From an uncultured Robinsoniella sp. (GTDB taxonomy: Bacteria; Bacillota; Clostridia; Lachnospirales; Lachnospiraceae), in the NCBI GenBank assembly GCA_900540475.1, contig UQGG01000069.1, positions 1 to 31,191 of the forward strand: a DNA stretch of 31,191 nt, written 5' to 3'. Both the position numbers and the translations under genes were made by a program. Below the pieces are notes generated by a model, which was given only the letters and a program-made list of their open reading frames with translations, ran no database searches and was not told the DNA's origin. Below, one piece after another: positions 24,297-31,191 of this stretch. How positions within the stretch are numbered: position 1 is the first letter of the stretch; each line of letters begins with the position of its first letter.

Positions 24297-25178
24297 ATGA
24301 AAAAACGTAAAATTAATAAAGGAGAAGCAATTACGGCGTATGCTATGCTTTTGCCGGATGTTCTGGGTCTTTTGGTCTTTGTCTTTATACCGATTCTGTA
24401 TGCTTTTTATATCAGCCTGCACGACTGGACGGGGCTGTCGGCAATGACCTTTGCTGGACTGAAAAATTATAAAAAGTTACTGAGTGATGATTTGTTCCTG
24501 AAAAGTCTGTGGGTGACCGTGAAATATACTTTAATGTATGTTCCAGCTGTCTTTTGTTTAAGCCTGTTGGTTGCAAGCCTGTTAAACAGCCTGAACAAAA
24601 GGGTACAGTCCTTTTTTCGAACAGCATTCTTTGTTCCCTATGCAATTTCCACGGTTATCGCCGGTCTGATGTGGTCCTTTATGTATGATCCCATGAAAGG
24701 ATTCTTAAATCAGATTATCCGGTTCTGCGGAGGTGAAAATCAAAAGTTCCTGGCATCCACCACCCAGGCATTGCCCTCTGTAGTCGTAGTTGGTGTTTGG
24801 CTGGTATTGGGATATAATTCCATATTATTTTTGTCAGCCATGAAAGATATACCAGCAGAATATTATGAAGCGGCAGATATTGACGGGGCGAGCAGTATCC
24901 GTAAATTTTTTACCATAACACTTCCGCTGCTGAAGGATACTACCGTATTTGTAGTGGTAATGTGCGCAATAGCATCCTTTCAGGCGTTCGACCAGATCAA
25001 AGTTATGACGGCAGGAGGACCGGCAAATGCGACCACTACTTCGGTTTTATACACCTACCGGCAGGCATTTGAGACAAACCAGATGGGCTATTCCTCAGCA
25101 TTGGCATTTGTATTGTTCCTGGTTATTATGGTATTTACCTTACTTCAAATGAGAATTTTAAAAGGCGGGGAAGATTAG
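24297..25178 (+). CDS. Sugar ABC transporter permease, MalF/UgpA type (locus 2)
   Basis: Membrane subunit of the locus 2 importer. The 293-aa product has six predicted helices, the first at about 15-35. The EAA loop EAADIDGASSIRKFFTITLP follows the consensus well, and a GGPANAT motif lies in the periplasmic-facing region after it. Start ATG 24297 follows GAGGGG at six nt; the longer frame from 24243 would start inside the intergenic hairpin. The second permease begins 37 nt after its stop. No ATP-binding subunit is encoded in the locus. Confidence 0.93.
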   Translation: MKKRKINKGEAITAYAMLLPDVLGLLVFVFIPILYAFYISLHDWTGLSAMTFAGLKNYKKLLSDDLFLKSLWVTVKYTLMYVPAVFCLSLLVASLLNSLNKRVQSFFRTAFFVPYAISTVIAGLMWSFMYDPMKGFLNQIIRFCGGENQKFLASTTQALPSVVVVGVWLVLGYNSILFLSAMKDIPAEYYEAADIDGASSIRKFFTITLPLLKDTTVFVVVMCAIASFQAFDQIKVMTAGGPANATTTSVLYTYRQAFETNQMGYSSALAFVLFLVIMVFTLLQMRILKGGED

Positions 25179-25215
25179 TTTAAGGTCTGCACAGGCAGGC
25201 GGATGGGAGATTATC

Positions 25216-26040
25216 ATGAAAAAAAAGACCAGGCAGCAGATTATTCTGATTGTGATAGCTGCCATCATAGCGATTATTATTGTATTTCCAATATATTTTC
25301 TGGTTATCAGCTCGTTTAAACCCTTAGGGGATATTTTTAATATGGATATCCTGCCCGATTTTTCCACATTATCACTGGATAATTACAGGACGGTGTTTCA
25401 GGAAGAAAGCTTTGGAGGATATATCTACAACTCCTTTTTTGTAGCAACCATTGTAACGGTTGTAGCTCTTATATTTCATGCAATGTCAGCATATGCACTG
25501 GCAAGGCTGAACTTCATGGGCAAGAATGTAATTTTTACATGGATTCTCAGCACATTGATGATTCCGTTTTCTGTCATTATGATACCGCTGTTTATCATCG
25601 TACAGAAAATGCATCTCATTAATAATCTGTGGGGTGTAATAATTCCCATGATCCCTAATGCTTATGGAATCTTCCTGTTCCGCCAGTTCTTCCTGGGGAT
25701 TCCAAAGGAGCTGGAGGAGGCGGCAAAAATAGATGGAGCATCCTACTTTGGAGTTTTTTGGAGGGTGATTCTTCCTCTGTCAAAGCCCATAGCAGTAACC
25801 CTGGCAATATCATTCTTTCTGGCAAACTGGAATAATTACCTCTGGCCGTTAATCATCGCACAGGACAGAACCCTGTGGCTGGTACAGATCGCAATTGCCA
25901 ATTTTAAAACGTCACAGTCCGTAGAATGGAATCTCGTTATGGCAGCATCCTGCATTGCGGCACTGCCCATCATCATACTGTTTTTCGTATTCCAGAGATA
26001 CATTACGGACGGTATTAAAACGGCAGGTATTAAAGGATAA
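25216..26040 (+). CDS. Sugar ABC transporter permease, MalG/UgpE type (locus 2)
   Basis: Second membrane subunit of the locus 2 importer. The 274-aa product has six predicted helices beginning at about residue 8. The EAA loop KELEEAAKIDGASYFGVFWR is near consensus, and the tail DGIKTAGIKG is typical of MalG-type permeases. GGGAG lies six nt before ATG. A 142-bp gap with a structured leader separates it from the GH172 hydrolase gene, which reads in the same direction. Confidence 0.94.
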   Translation: MKKKTRQQIILIVIAAIIAIIIVFPIYFLVISSFKPLGDIFNMDILPDFSTLSLDNYRTVFQEESFGGYIYNSFFVATIVTVVALIFHAMSAYALARLNFMGKNVIFTWILSTLMIPFSVIMIPLFIIVQKMHLINNLWGVIIPMIPNAYGIFLFRQFFLGIPKELEEAAKIDGASYFGVFWRVILPLSKPIAVTLAISFFLANWNNYLWPLIIAQDRTLWLVQIAIANFKTSQSVEWNLVMAASCIAALPIIILFFVFQRYITDGIKTAGIKG

Positions 26041-26104
26041 GACGTATGCAAGGGAAAAAGAACTCTAAAAATAAGTGCAGATACAGAAACTTAATTATAA
26101 AATA

Positions 26105-26171
26105 AAAAGAAAGGAACGCCCGCGGGTCTTACTCCCGCACAAAGGGCGGTATTGCAGATAGACTGCAGTAT
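26105..26171 (+). other. Two-hairpin leader element upstream of the GH172 gene
   Basis: AAAGAAAGGAA (26106-26116) is followed by hairpin 1. Its outer stem is CGCCC (26117-26121)/GGGCG (26144-26148) and its inner stem GCGGG (26122-26126)/CCCGC (26134-26138), with a 5-nt bulge ACAAA. Hairpin 2 abuts it: GTATTGCAG (26149-26157)/CTGCAGTAT (26163-26171). The ribosome binding site AAGGTG of the GH172 gene starts right after. The same architecture with changed stem bases occurs at 29101-29172, which supports an RNA structure. It resembles no riboswitch that I recognise. Confidence 0.6.
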
Positions 26172-26182
26172 AAGGTGAAAAT

Positions 26183-27277
26183 ATGAACTATTCAAACATT
26201 CCATCATCATTAAATACATTGGCAATTAAGAGGGACAGCAAGCGTAAAAGGGTATCCAGCTATGATAGAAAAGGCGGCAATGATGACCGTGTCTATATCC
26301 AGCCGGGAGATACTTATACGATCTGTGATATTAAAGGAGCGGGATGCATTAACCACATATGGTTTACGCTGGCAAACGATGGGTTTGTCCAGGAAAAGCA
26401 TAATCTCAGAAAACCGGTGTTGAAATTCTACTGGGACAATGAAGAGGAACCAAGCGTACAGGCTCCTATCGGGGATTTCTTTGGAATGGGGCATGCCATG
26501 TGCAAGAACTTTGTAAGTGCACCGCTGCAGATGAGCCCGGAAGACGGACGTGCATTTAACTGCTGGTTTCCCATGCCTTTTTCAAGGCGTGCCCATCTCA
26601 CTGTGGTAAATGACTGCGAATCCACTTTAATCCTATACTTCTATATAGATTATGAAGAGTATGAGCAGTTACCGGAAGAAATGCTTCGCTTTCATGCATT
26701 ATGGAATCGGGAATTACCCACCCGGGGTGTGACAGAAGAGAACTTTGAAACCCACAGAGACTGGTGTTTTGAAGGGGCAAACTTAACAGGCGAAGACAAC
26801 TATGTCTTATTTGAAGCTGTCGGAAAGGGCCATTATGTAGGCTGTAATATTAATATACATAATCTGAATGCCAATGGACTCTGGGACTGGCCGGGTGAAG
26901 GGGATGACATGATCTTTATCGATGGGGAGCCATGGCCTCCGAGACTCCACGGAACCGGAACAGAAGACTACGTAAATATGGCATGGTGCCCGCAGCAGGA
27001 ATACAGTGCACCCTATCATGGGCTGATCCTGGGGGGTGACGACAACTGGAAAGGAAAAATATCTTATTACCGTTATCATATCCAGGACCCGATCATGTTC
27101 GATAAGTCCATCAAAGTCACAATTGAACATGGACATGATAATCACAGAAGTGACGACTGGTCCACCACAGCATATTGGTACCAGACAGAGCCCCATGCAG
27201 CATTTTCGGAGATACTGCCGGTGGAAAAGAGGCTGCCCATAGACGAAGAAGAGTTTAACTGGGAGGGGAAAATTTAA
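26183..27277 (+). CDS. GH172 (DUF2961) family glycoside hydrolase
   Basis: Predicted cytoplasmic retaining glycosidase of family GH172, whose studied members act on alpha-fructofuranosyl (difructose anhydride) and alpha-D-arabinofuranosyl linkages. The 364-aa product has the family blocks SSYDRKGGNDD (25-35), IGDFFGMGHAM (96-106), NCWFPMPF (126-133), GEGDDMIFIDGEPWPP (238-253), GTGTEDY (257-263) and HGHDNHRSDDWSTTAYWYQ (316-334). Glu239 and Glu261 align with the catalytic glutamates described for the Bifidobacterium enzyme, here 22 rather than 21 residues apart. There is no signal peptide, so it should act on imported sugars. AAGGTG precedes the start. The true substrate is unknown; D-arabinan-like or fructan fragments are possible. 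Confidence 0.88.
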   Translation: MNYSNIPSSLNTLAIKRDSKRKRVSSYDRKGGNDDRVYIQPGDTYTICDIKGAGCINHIWFTLANDGFVQEKHNLRKPVLKFYWDNEEEPSVQAPIGDFFGMGHAMCKNFVSAPLQMSPEDGRAFNCWFPMPFSRRAHLTVVNDCESTLILYFYIDYEEYEQLPEEMLRFHALWNRELPTRGVTEENFETHRDWCFEGANLTGEDNYVLFEAVGKGHYVGCNINIHNLNANGLWDWPGEGDDMIFIDGEPWPPRLHGTGTEDYVNMAWCPQQEYSAPYHGLILGGDDNWKGKISYYRYHIQDPIMFDKSIKVTIEHGHDNHRSDDWSTTAYWYQTEPHAAFSEILPVEKRLPIDEEEFNWEGKI

Positions 27278-27360
27278 TGACAAATTAAAAGAGATTGTTA
27301 AAAGAAATTATAATAGAGGAAATATAATAGTAAAGTTTATAGATAAAATTTTAAGAGGAA

Positions 27361-27397
27361 GAAAAAGTTTGCGCATTCCGATGCACAAACTTTTTCT
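27361..27397 (+). terminator. Intrinsic terminator of locus 2
   Basis: GAAAAAGTTTG-C-GCAT pairs with ATGC-A-CAAACTTTTTC around TCCG with one mismatch, and the descending arm provides the T-run. It lies 84 nt after the GH172 stop. Confidence 0.88.
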
Positions 27398-27586
27398 TGT
27401 GTCATGATAAATGATAAATTTCTCCCCTGATCACATATTCCATGGAGATTCTGATAAAATCCATGGATAATAAGTTCTCCCCATGTAAAAATAAATATTT
27501 ATCTATGCTCTTTAGTGTAATGTCCATGTTCAAACGCAGACAAGTTATGATAGGATTTATTTATCAAAAAGCGGGAGGAAACAAAT
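27398..27586 (+). promoter_or_regulatory. Promoter region of locus 3 with paired TCCATGGA sites
   Basis: A -10 candidate TATGAT lies at 27546-27551 in the context ACAAGTTATGATAG, similar to the response regulator 1 promoter (ACAAGCTGTTATGATAG); the -35 is poor. Upstream, the palindrome TCCATGGA occurs at 27439-27446 and 27460-27467, spaced 21 bp, and TTCTCCCC occurs twice around them. These may be regulator sites. The ribosome binding site GGGAGGA precedes the gene. Confidence 0.45.
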
Positions 27587-28966
27587 ATGAAACAGAAGAA
27601 ATTAATAGCATTATTATTAGCATCTGCAATGGTATGCATCAGTTTTGCAGGATGCGGAGATTCGAAAAGTGACAGCAAAGCGGATGAACAACAGACGACT
27701 GCGGCAGGCAGTGAAGCAGCAAAGGATGACAGTAAGGCAGAGACATCACAGGAAGAAGGCAAGTCAGAATCAGGTGACAAACAGTTTGAAGGCGTAACGT
27801 TAACCCTGCTGAATCGTTCATCTGCCACACCCAAAGGGGTTTTAGACCAGGCGTGTGCGGTTGCAGAAGAAAAATTCGGATTCAAAATCGACATAGAACC
27901 CTGTGAAGAAGACAATGTGGTGAAGACAAGGCTTGCTACAGGTGACTGCCCGGATCTGCTGATCTATAATACCGGAAGCCTCCTGTCATCCCTGAATCCT
28001 TCTGAGTATTTTATCGATCTTACTAATACAGATATGGCGAAGACTTTCGATGATGCTTTCTCACAGGCAGCCAGTGTGGACGGGGTCTTATACGGAATAC
28101 CCCAGTGTGACAGCATGGGAGCAGGCGTCTATTATAACAAAGAACTTTATAAAGAACACAACCTGGAAGTACCTAAGACCTGGGATGAGTTCCAGAATAA
28201 CCTGAAAGTTTTAAAGGATGCAGGGGTTACCGGAATCGGAACAGCGCTGAAAGATGTCGTATATGCTCAGCTTCCGTTCCTGGCAGATAATTACCAGATC
28301 ATGCATGATGAACCGGATTTTGCAAAGGAATTTACCGCTGGAAATGTAAAATTTGCAGATTCCAAGGCAGGACTCAGAACCTGGGAAAGATATGAATCAT
28401 TGGTGCCATACTTTAATGAGGACTGTGCTTCTGTAACCATTGAGGAAATAGCAGAGAGAATATTCACCAATGAAGTGGGGCATATCATTAACTTCTCTAA
28501 CCAGATCCCGACCTGGAGTGAGACTTATGGGGATGATATCAACAAACTGGGATTCTTTGCACTGCCAGGAGATACAGAGGAACAGACAGGTCTTACCATC
28601 TGGCCATCCAACGGTATCTATGGAAATAAAAACAGTGAAAACGCAGAAGCAATCCAGGCATTCCTGGAATGGTATGCATCCGATGAAGGTATGGATACTC
28701 TGACTTCCTTCTATACGCCGGCCGGCGGTTTCCATACCGGATATCAGCCCAAGGGAGACTCCCTGGACATTATCAAAGAGGTACAGGCATATTACACAGA
28801 AGGCAATACAGCACCGGCTCTGGAATACCTGACCCCAATCAAAGGTGCAAACTGCCCGCAGATATGCAGCGAGATCGGCAGCGGACAGACAAATGCCAAA
28901 GAAGCGGCAGAGGCTTATGACGAAGACTGCAAGAAGGCAGCTATGCAGCTTGGAATGTGGAACTAA
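27587..28966 (+). CDS. Sugar ABC transporter substrate-binding lipoprotein (locus 3)
   Basis: Extracellular carbohydrate-binding lipoprotein. The 459-aa product has lipobox FAGC with Cys23 lipidated, then an Asp/Ser/Lys/Glu-rich linker to about residue 65. The binding domain is colinear with the locus 1 protein: TRLATGDCPDLLIYNTGSLL, VPKTWDEFQNNLKVLKDAG, FFALPGD and LEWYASDEG. The linker composition differs (acidic here, Gly/Thr-rich there). GGGAGGA lies eight nt before ATG. A strong terminator follows its stop, so most transcripts probably encode only this protein. Confidence 0.94.
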   Translation: MKQKKLIALLLASAMVCISFAGCGDSKSDSKADEQQTTAAGSEAAKDDSKAETSQEEGKSESGDKQFEGVTLTLLNRSSATPKGVLDQACAVAEEKFGFKIDIEPCEEDNVVKTRLATGDCPDLLIYNTGSLLSSLNPSEYFIDLTNTDMAKTFDDAFSQAASVDGVLYGIPQCDSMGAGVYYNKELYKEHNLEVPKTWDEFQNNLKVLKDAGVTGIGTALKDVVYAQLPFLADNYQIMHDEPDFAKEFTAGNVKFADSKAGLRTWERYESLVPYFNEDCASVTIEEIAERIFTNEVGHIINFSNQIPTWSETYGDDINKLGFFALPGDTEEQTGLTIWPSNGIYGNKNSENAEAIQAFLEWYASDEGMDTLTSFYTPAGGFHTGYQPKGDSLDIIKEVQAYYTEGNTAPALEYLTPIKGANCPQICSEIGSGQTNAKEAAEAYDEDCKKAAMQLGMWN

Positions 28967-28978
28967 ATGGTTGAAAAC

Positions 28979-29016
28979 GAGGTGGCTGTCTCATTCAGGC
29001 AGCACCTCATTTTTTT
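28979..29016 (+). terminator. Intrinsic terminator between binding protein 3 and its permeases
   Basis: GAGGTG-G-CTGTC pairs with GGCAG-CACCTC with one bulge and one G-U pair, followed by seven T. The permeases downstream are then expressed by read-through or from another promoter in 29017-29100, where I see no clear one. Confidence 0.85.
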
Positions 29017-29100
29017 ACCCTGTGCTATCTGAAAATCAGACCAGCGATATATTAGTGTTCTGGATATTCGGACAGGAAAAGTTGAAAGAAAATGTGAAAA

Positions 29101-29172
29101 AAGAAAGGAAGCCACGTTGTGATTCTTTCAACCTGTTTTATTGTGGCAGTATTGCAGGCAGTCCTGCAATAC
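29101..29172 (+). other. Two-hairpin leader element upstream of the locus 3 permeases
   Basis: AAGAAAGGAA (29101-29110) is followed by hairpin 1: outer stem GCCAC (29111-29115)/GTGGC (29143-29147), inner GTTG/CAAC (29116-29119/29129-29132), with a long bulge. Hairpin 2 is GTATTGCAGG (29149-29158)/CCTGCAATAC (29163-29172), 10 bp perfect with loop CAGT. It ends 16 nt before the permease ATG. The order and spacing match the element at 26105-26171, while the stem bases of hairpin 1 differ in a compensatory way. Confidence 0.6.
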
Positions 29173-29188
29173 GCAATGGGAAAAAAGT

Positions 29189-30046
29189 ATGAGTAAAAAG
29201 AAAACATATTCCAATTGGTTTTTTGCACCTGCGATGGTGATCTTCCTGGTCTTTTTTATCGTACCCCTGATCATGGGATTTTACTTCAGCCTGACAGTTT
29301 GGGATTTTAACGGGGCTACTTTCGTGGGACTGGACAACTATAAAATGTTCTTCTCAGAGAGATCGCTGAACATCAGTATCAGAAACACACTGGTCTATGC
29401 GGTATTGACTTCCGCTTTAAAGACAGTGCTATCATTTTTTATTGCAATATTCCTTACCAGTGCCATCCGCTCAAAAAATATGATCCGCTCTATTGTATTC
29501 TTTCCGAACCTGGTAAGCGCAATCGTGGTTGGTATTACGTTCTCCACGTTTATGAATTATTCCAAAGGATTATTTAATAAAATTATCGAATTTTTTGGAG
29601 CAACAGGGGTGGACTGGCTGGGCGAACCTTCGTTAGCGCTCTATTCCGTAATCTGGACAGATGTGTGGAAAGGGCTTTCCATCGCCACGGTAATATTTGT
29701 TTCAGGCATCGTAAGTATTGATAAAACCTTTTATGAGGCGGCATCCATAGACGGTGCCAATGGCTGGCAGAAAATGAAAAGCATTACCATGCCGCTGTGC
29801 CGTCCGGCTATGAACAGCATTATTATCCTTTCCTTTATAGGGGGATTAAGAAGCTTTGAGCTGATCTGGTCCATGACAGGAGGGGGACCCGGATTTGCAA
29901 CGGACGTTCTGTCCTCTGTAATTTATAAACAGTATGCATCGGGATTCTATGGAATATCTACCGCCGGCAATGTAATTATGCTGGTACTGGTTTCCCTGCT
30001 TGCATTCCCGCTTCAGAAATTCCTGCTCAGCAAGGAGGTGGATTGA
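29189..30046 (+). CDS. Sugar ABC transporter permease, MalF/UgpA type (locus 3)
   Basis: Membrane subunit of the locus 3 importer. The 285-aa product, six predicted helices, is the same length as its locus 1 counterpart and closely similar throughout the second half (WKGLSIATVIFVSGI, FIGGLRSFELIWSM, GGPGFATD, KQYASGFYGISTAGNV). Its EAA loop (EAASIDGANGWQKMKSITMP) is nearer the consensus than the locus 1 copy. Start ATG 29189 is chosen because the longer frame from 29141 runs back through the two-hairpin leader; the ribosome binding site is weak (TGGGA), which may matter for regulation. Its stop lies one nt before the next ATG. Confidence 0.92.
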   Translation: MSKKKTYSNWFFAPAMVIFLVFFIVPLIMGFYFSLTVWDFNGATFVGLDNYKMFFSERSLNISIRNTLVYAVLTSALKTVLSFFIAIFLTSAIRSKNMIRSIVFFPNLVSAIVVGITFSTFMNYSKGLFNKIIEFFGATGVDWLGEPSLALYSVIWTDVWKGLSIATVIFVSGIVSIDKTFYEAASIDGANGWQKMKSITMPLCRPAMNSIIILSFIGGLRSFELIWSMTGGGPGFATDVLSSVIYKQYASGFYGISTAGNVIMLVLVSLLAFPLQKFLLSKEVD

Positions 30047-30047
30047 G

Positions 30048-30878
30048 ATGAAACGAAGAAAAAGGCTTTTGCTGTTTGGTGATATCGCAGGGATGGCTGC
30101 CGCAATCCTGATTTTTGTGACACCGTTTATCTACATGTTTATCAATTCCCTGAAAACGGCTAAAGAGGCAAACCAGTTTAGTTTTGCATTGCCGGAAAAA
30201 CTGATGTGGAGTAATTATGCAGAAGTATTCAAAGAGAGCGATTATATTCTGGTGACAGCATTTAAAAACAGTATTCTCCTGACCTTATTTTCGGTAGCCG
30301 GGCTGGTGTTGGTCTGCTCCCTGGCAGGATATGTGCTTCAGCGGAGGAAGGACAAAACCACTAATTTTGTGAATCTGCTCATTATGACGGGGCTGATTAT
30401 CTCTCCGGCAGTATTGCCGACGATTTGGGTTCTTAAGGGATTACATATTTACAGAACCCTGCTTGGCGTCATATTAGTTCAGATTGCCACAGGAATTCCA
30501 TACACCACCATGTTATACCGGGGATTTATTTCAAGTATTCCAAAAGAACTGGAGGAAGCGGCCTGTATTGATGGGTGCAACCCCAGGGTGATGTTCCGGA
30601 AAATAATTTTTCCGCTGCTGAAACCCATTACTGCAACCGTAACCATATTAAACTCAGTTAATTATTTTAATGATTTTACTACCCCGCTCTATTTTCTGCC
30701 CGGAAAAGAAAATATGACGGTACAGATGACCCTGTATTATTTCAAAGGAAAATATTCCACATCCTACAATCTATTATTTGCAGATGCCCTTGTGGTTACG
30801 ATTCCGCTGTTGATCATCTTTATCTTTCTGAATAAGAGGATTATGGACGGTATGGTGGCTGGTTCCGTGAAAGGTTGA
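30048..30878 (+). CDS. Sugar ABC transporter permease, MalG/UgpE type (locus 3)
   Basis: Second membrane subunit of the locus 3 importer. In the 276-aa product, six helices begin at about residue 13. The EAA loop KELEEAACIDGCNPRVMFRK shares the unusual DGC with the locus 1 permease (MDGCGRMRF), and the tail is DGMVAGSVKG. Start ATG 30048 follows AAGGAGGTGG and the preceding TGA by one nt; the longer frame from 30000 would overlap the upstream gene and contain the ribosome binding site. A hydrolase or regulator for this locus may lie beyond the window edge. Confidence 0.93.
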   Translation: MKRRKRLLLFGDIAGMAAAILIFVTPFIYMFINSLKTAKEANQFSFALPEKLMWSNYAEVFKESDYILVTAFKNSILLTLFSVAGLVLVCSLAGYVLQRRKDKTTNFVNLLIMTGLIISPAVLPTIWVLKGLHIYRTLLGVILVQIATGIPYTTMLYRGFISSIPKELEEAACIDGCNPRVMFRKIIFPLLKPITATVTILNSVNYFNDFTTPLYFLPGKENMTVQMTLYYFKGKYSTSYNLLFADALVVTIPLLIIFIFLNKRIMDGMVAGSVKG

Positions 30879-30939
30879 TTGTGCCAATATCCATCCAGAA
30901 TGCTTCTACCCGGGAAATGAAATTCATGATACAATAACT

Positions 30940-31107
30940 ACTAGAGCGTGTTTTAAAATTGCTTTCTGGCAGCTGTGCGTCCCAGTTTGTGGGAGATTTG
31001 TCCCGGATGAAGGGCGCATAGCGGGCTATGTAACCTGAATTCGGGGCAAATATGCCGCAAAGTGGGGCGTGCAGATGGCAGGAATGAATTTTCAAACACA
31101 CTCTAGT
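30940..31107. repeat. MITE-like long palindromic element
   Basis: The ends are inverted repeats, ACTAGAGCGTGTTTTAAAATT on the left and, read on the minus strand, ACTAGAGTGTGTTTGAAAATT on the right. Complementarity continues inward through GCAGCTGTGCGTCCCAGTTTG / CCATCTGCACGCCCCACTTTG to a central CATAG-CGGG-CTATG, so about 168 bp can fold as one imperfect hairpin. There is no coding frame or T-run and no clear target duplication. It looks like a small non-autonomous mobile element or a large REP-like repeat. Confidence 0.7.
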
Positions 31108-31191
31108 GTAGCAACTAGTTGTTATTTAAACTTTATCATTATAAAGTCTTGTTTTACAAAAGTGTAACCTTAGGATAAAGAGACTTCAGAT
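31108..31191 (+). other. Right-edge AT-rich segment
   Basis: No gene is visible. A weak promoter-like pair (TTGTTA at about 31119, TATAAA at about 31140) could serve a gene beyond the edge, but the 15-nt spacing is poor. Confidence 0.25.

Noticed and set aside
26149..26171. Second hairpin of the leader element as an attC or transposon end
   Set aside because: No integrase or transposase nearby, and the compensatory stem changes between the two copies fit RNA structure better than a recombination site.
30940..31107. Long palindrome as the transcription terminator of locus 3
   Set aside because: No T-run follows either arm and the length is far beyond a typical terminator.
1..31191. CRISPR array, prophage or conjugative element
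   Set aside because: No regularly spaced direct repeats, cas, phage structural, integrase or relaxase genes are visible anywhere in the window.

Overview
The window looks like a chromosomal segment of a low-to-mid GC Gram-positive gut anaerobe, most likely a Lachnospiraceae relative of Blautia or Ruminococcus. The grounds are the housekeeping order pfk-dnaX-ybaB-recR, AGGAGG-type ribosome binding sites, lipoprotein sugar-binding proteins, YesM/YesN-type two-component systems and a holin-like type I toxin. This is inference from gene content; no rRNA is present.

Layout: (1) 1-4370 is core genome. A tRNA-Ser(CGA) on the minus strand diverges from a consensus promoter driving 6-phosphofructokinase, DNA polymerase III gamma/tau, YbaB and RecR, closed by a bidirectional terminator. 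(2) 4393-7700, minus strand, is a TetR-controlled ABC exporter operon (regulator, ATPase, two 264-aa permeases) with a palindromic operator at its promoter. (3) 7776-9506 is a PadR regulator translationally coupled to a GNAT acetyltransferase fused to a membrane domain that resembles a degenerate site-2 protease. (4) 9585-18302 is sugar locus 1: AraC-type response regulator, GH78 rhamnosidase-like hydrolase, binding lipoprotein, two permeases and a YesM-type kinase, with the regulator and kinase at opposite ends. (5) 18303-19234 is a non-coding stretch with a 33-aa type I toxin and its antisense RNA, a dispersed repeat and an orphan terminator. (6) 19175-27397 is sugar locus 2: kinase, response regulator, binding lipoprotein, two permeases and a GH172 (DUF2961) hydrolase. 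(7) 27398-30878 is sugar locus 3: a binding lipoprotein and two permeases clearly paralogous to locus 1. (8) 30940-31107 is a long palindromic MITE-like repeat.

The likely shared logic of loci 1-3 is as follows. An extracellular glycan or its fragments are sensed by membrane kinases, AraC-type regulators activate promoters with poor -35 boxes, a CUT1 importer brings oligosaccharides in, and cytoplasmic GH78 or GH172 enzymes with no signal peptide cleave them. None of the three importers carries an ATPase, so a shared MsmK-type ATPase elsewhere in the genome is expected. The substrates are not determinable from sequence alone.

The most interesting non-coding signals are two structurally matching two-hairpin leaders, upstream of the GH172 gene and of the locus 3 permeases, whose stems differ by compensatory changes. 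Others are a motif shared by the two locus 1 promoters, the type I toxin-antitoxin module, and inverted copies of a 60-bp repeat around the second kinase/regulator pair. Several start codons were moved downstream of the longest open frame because the ribosome binding site lies inside that frame; these are noted per gene.
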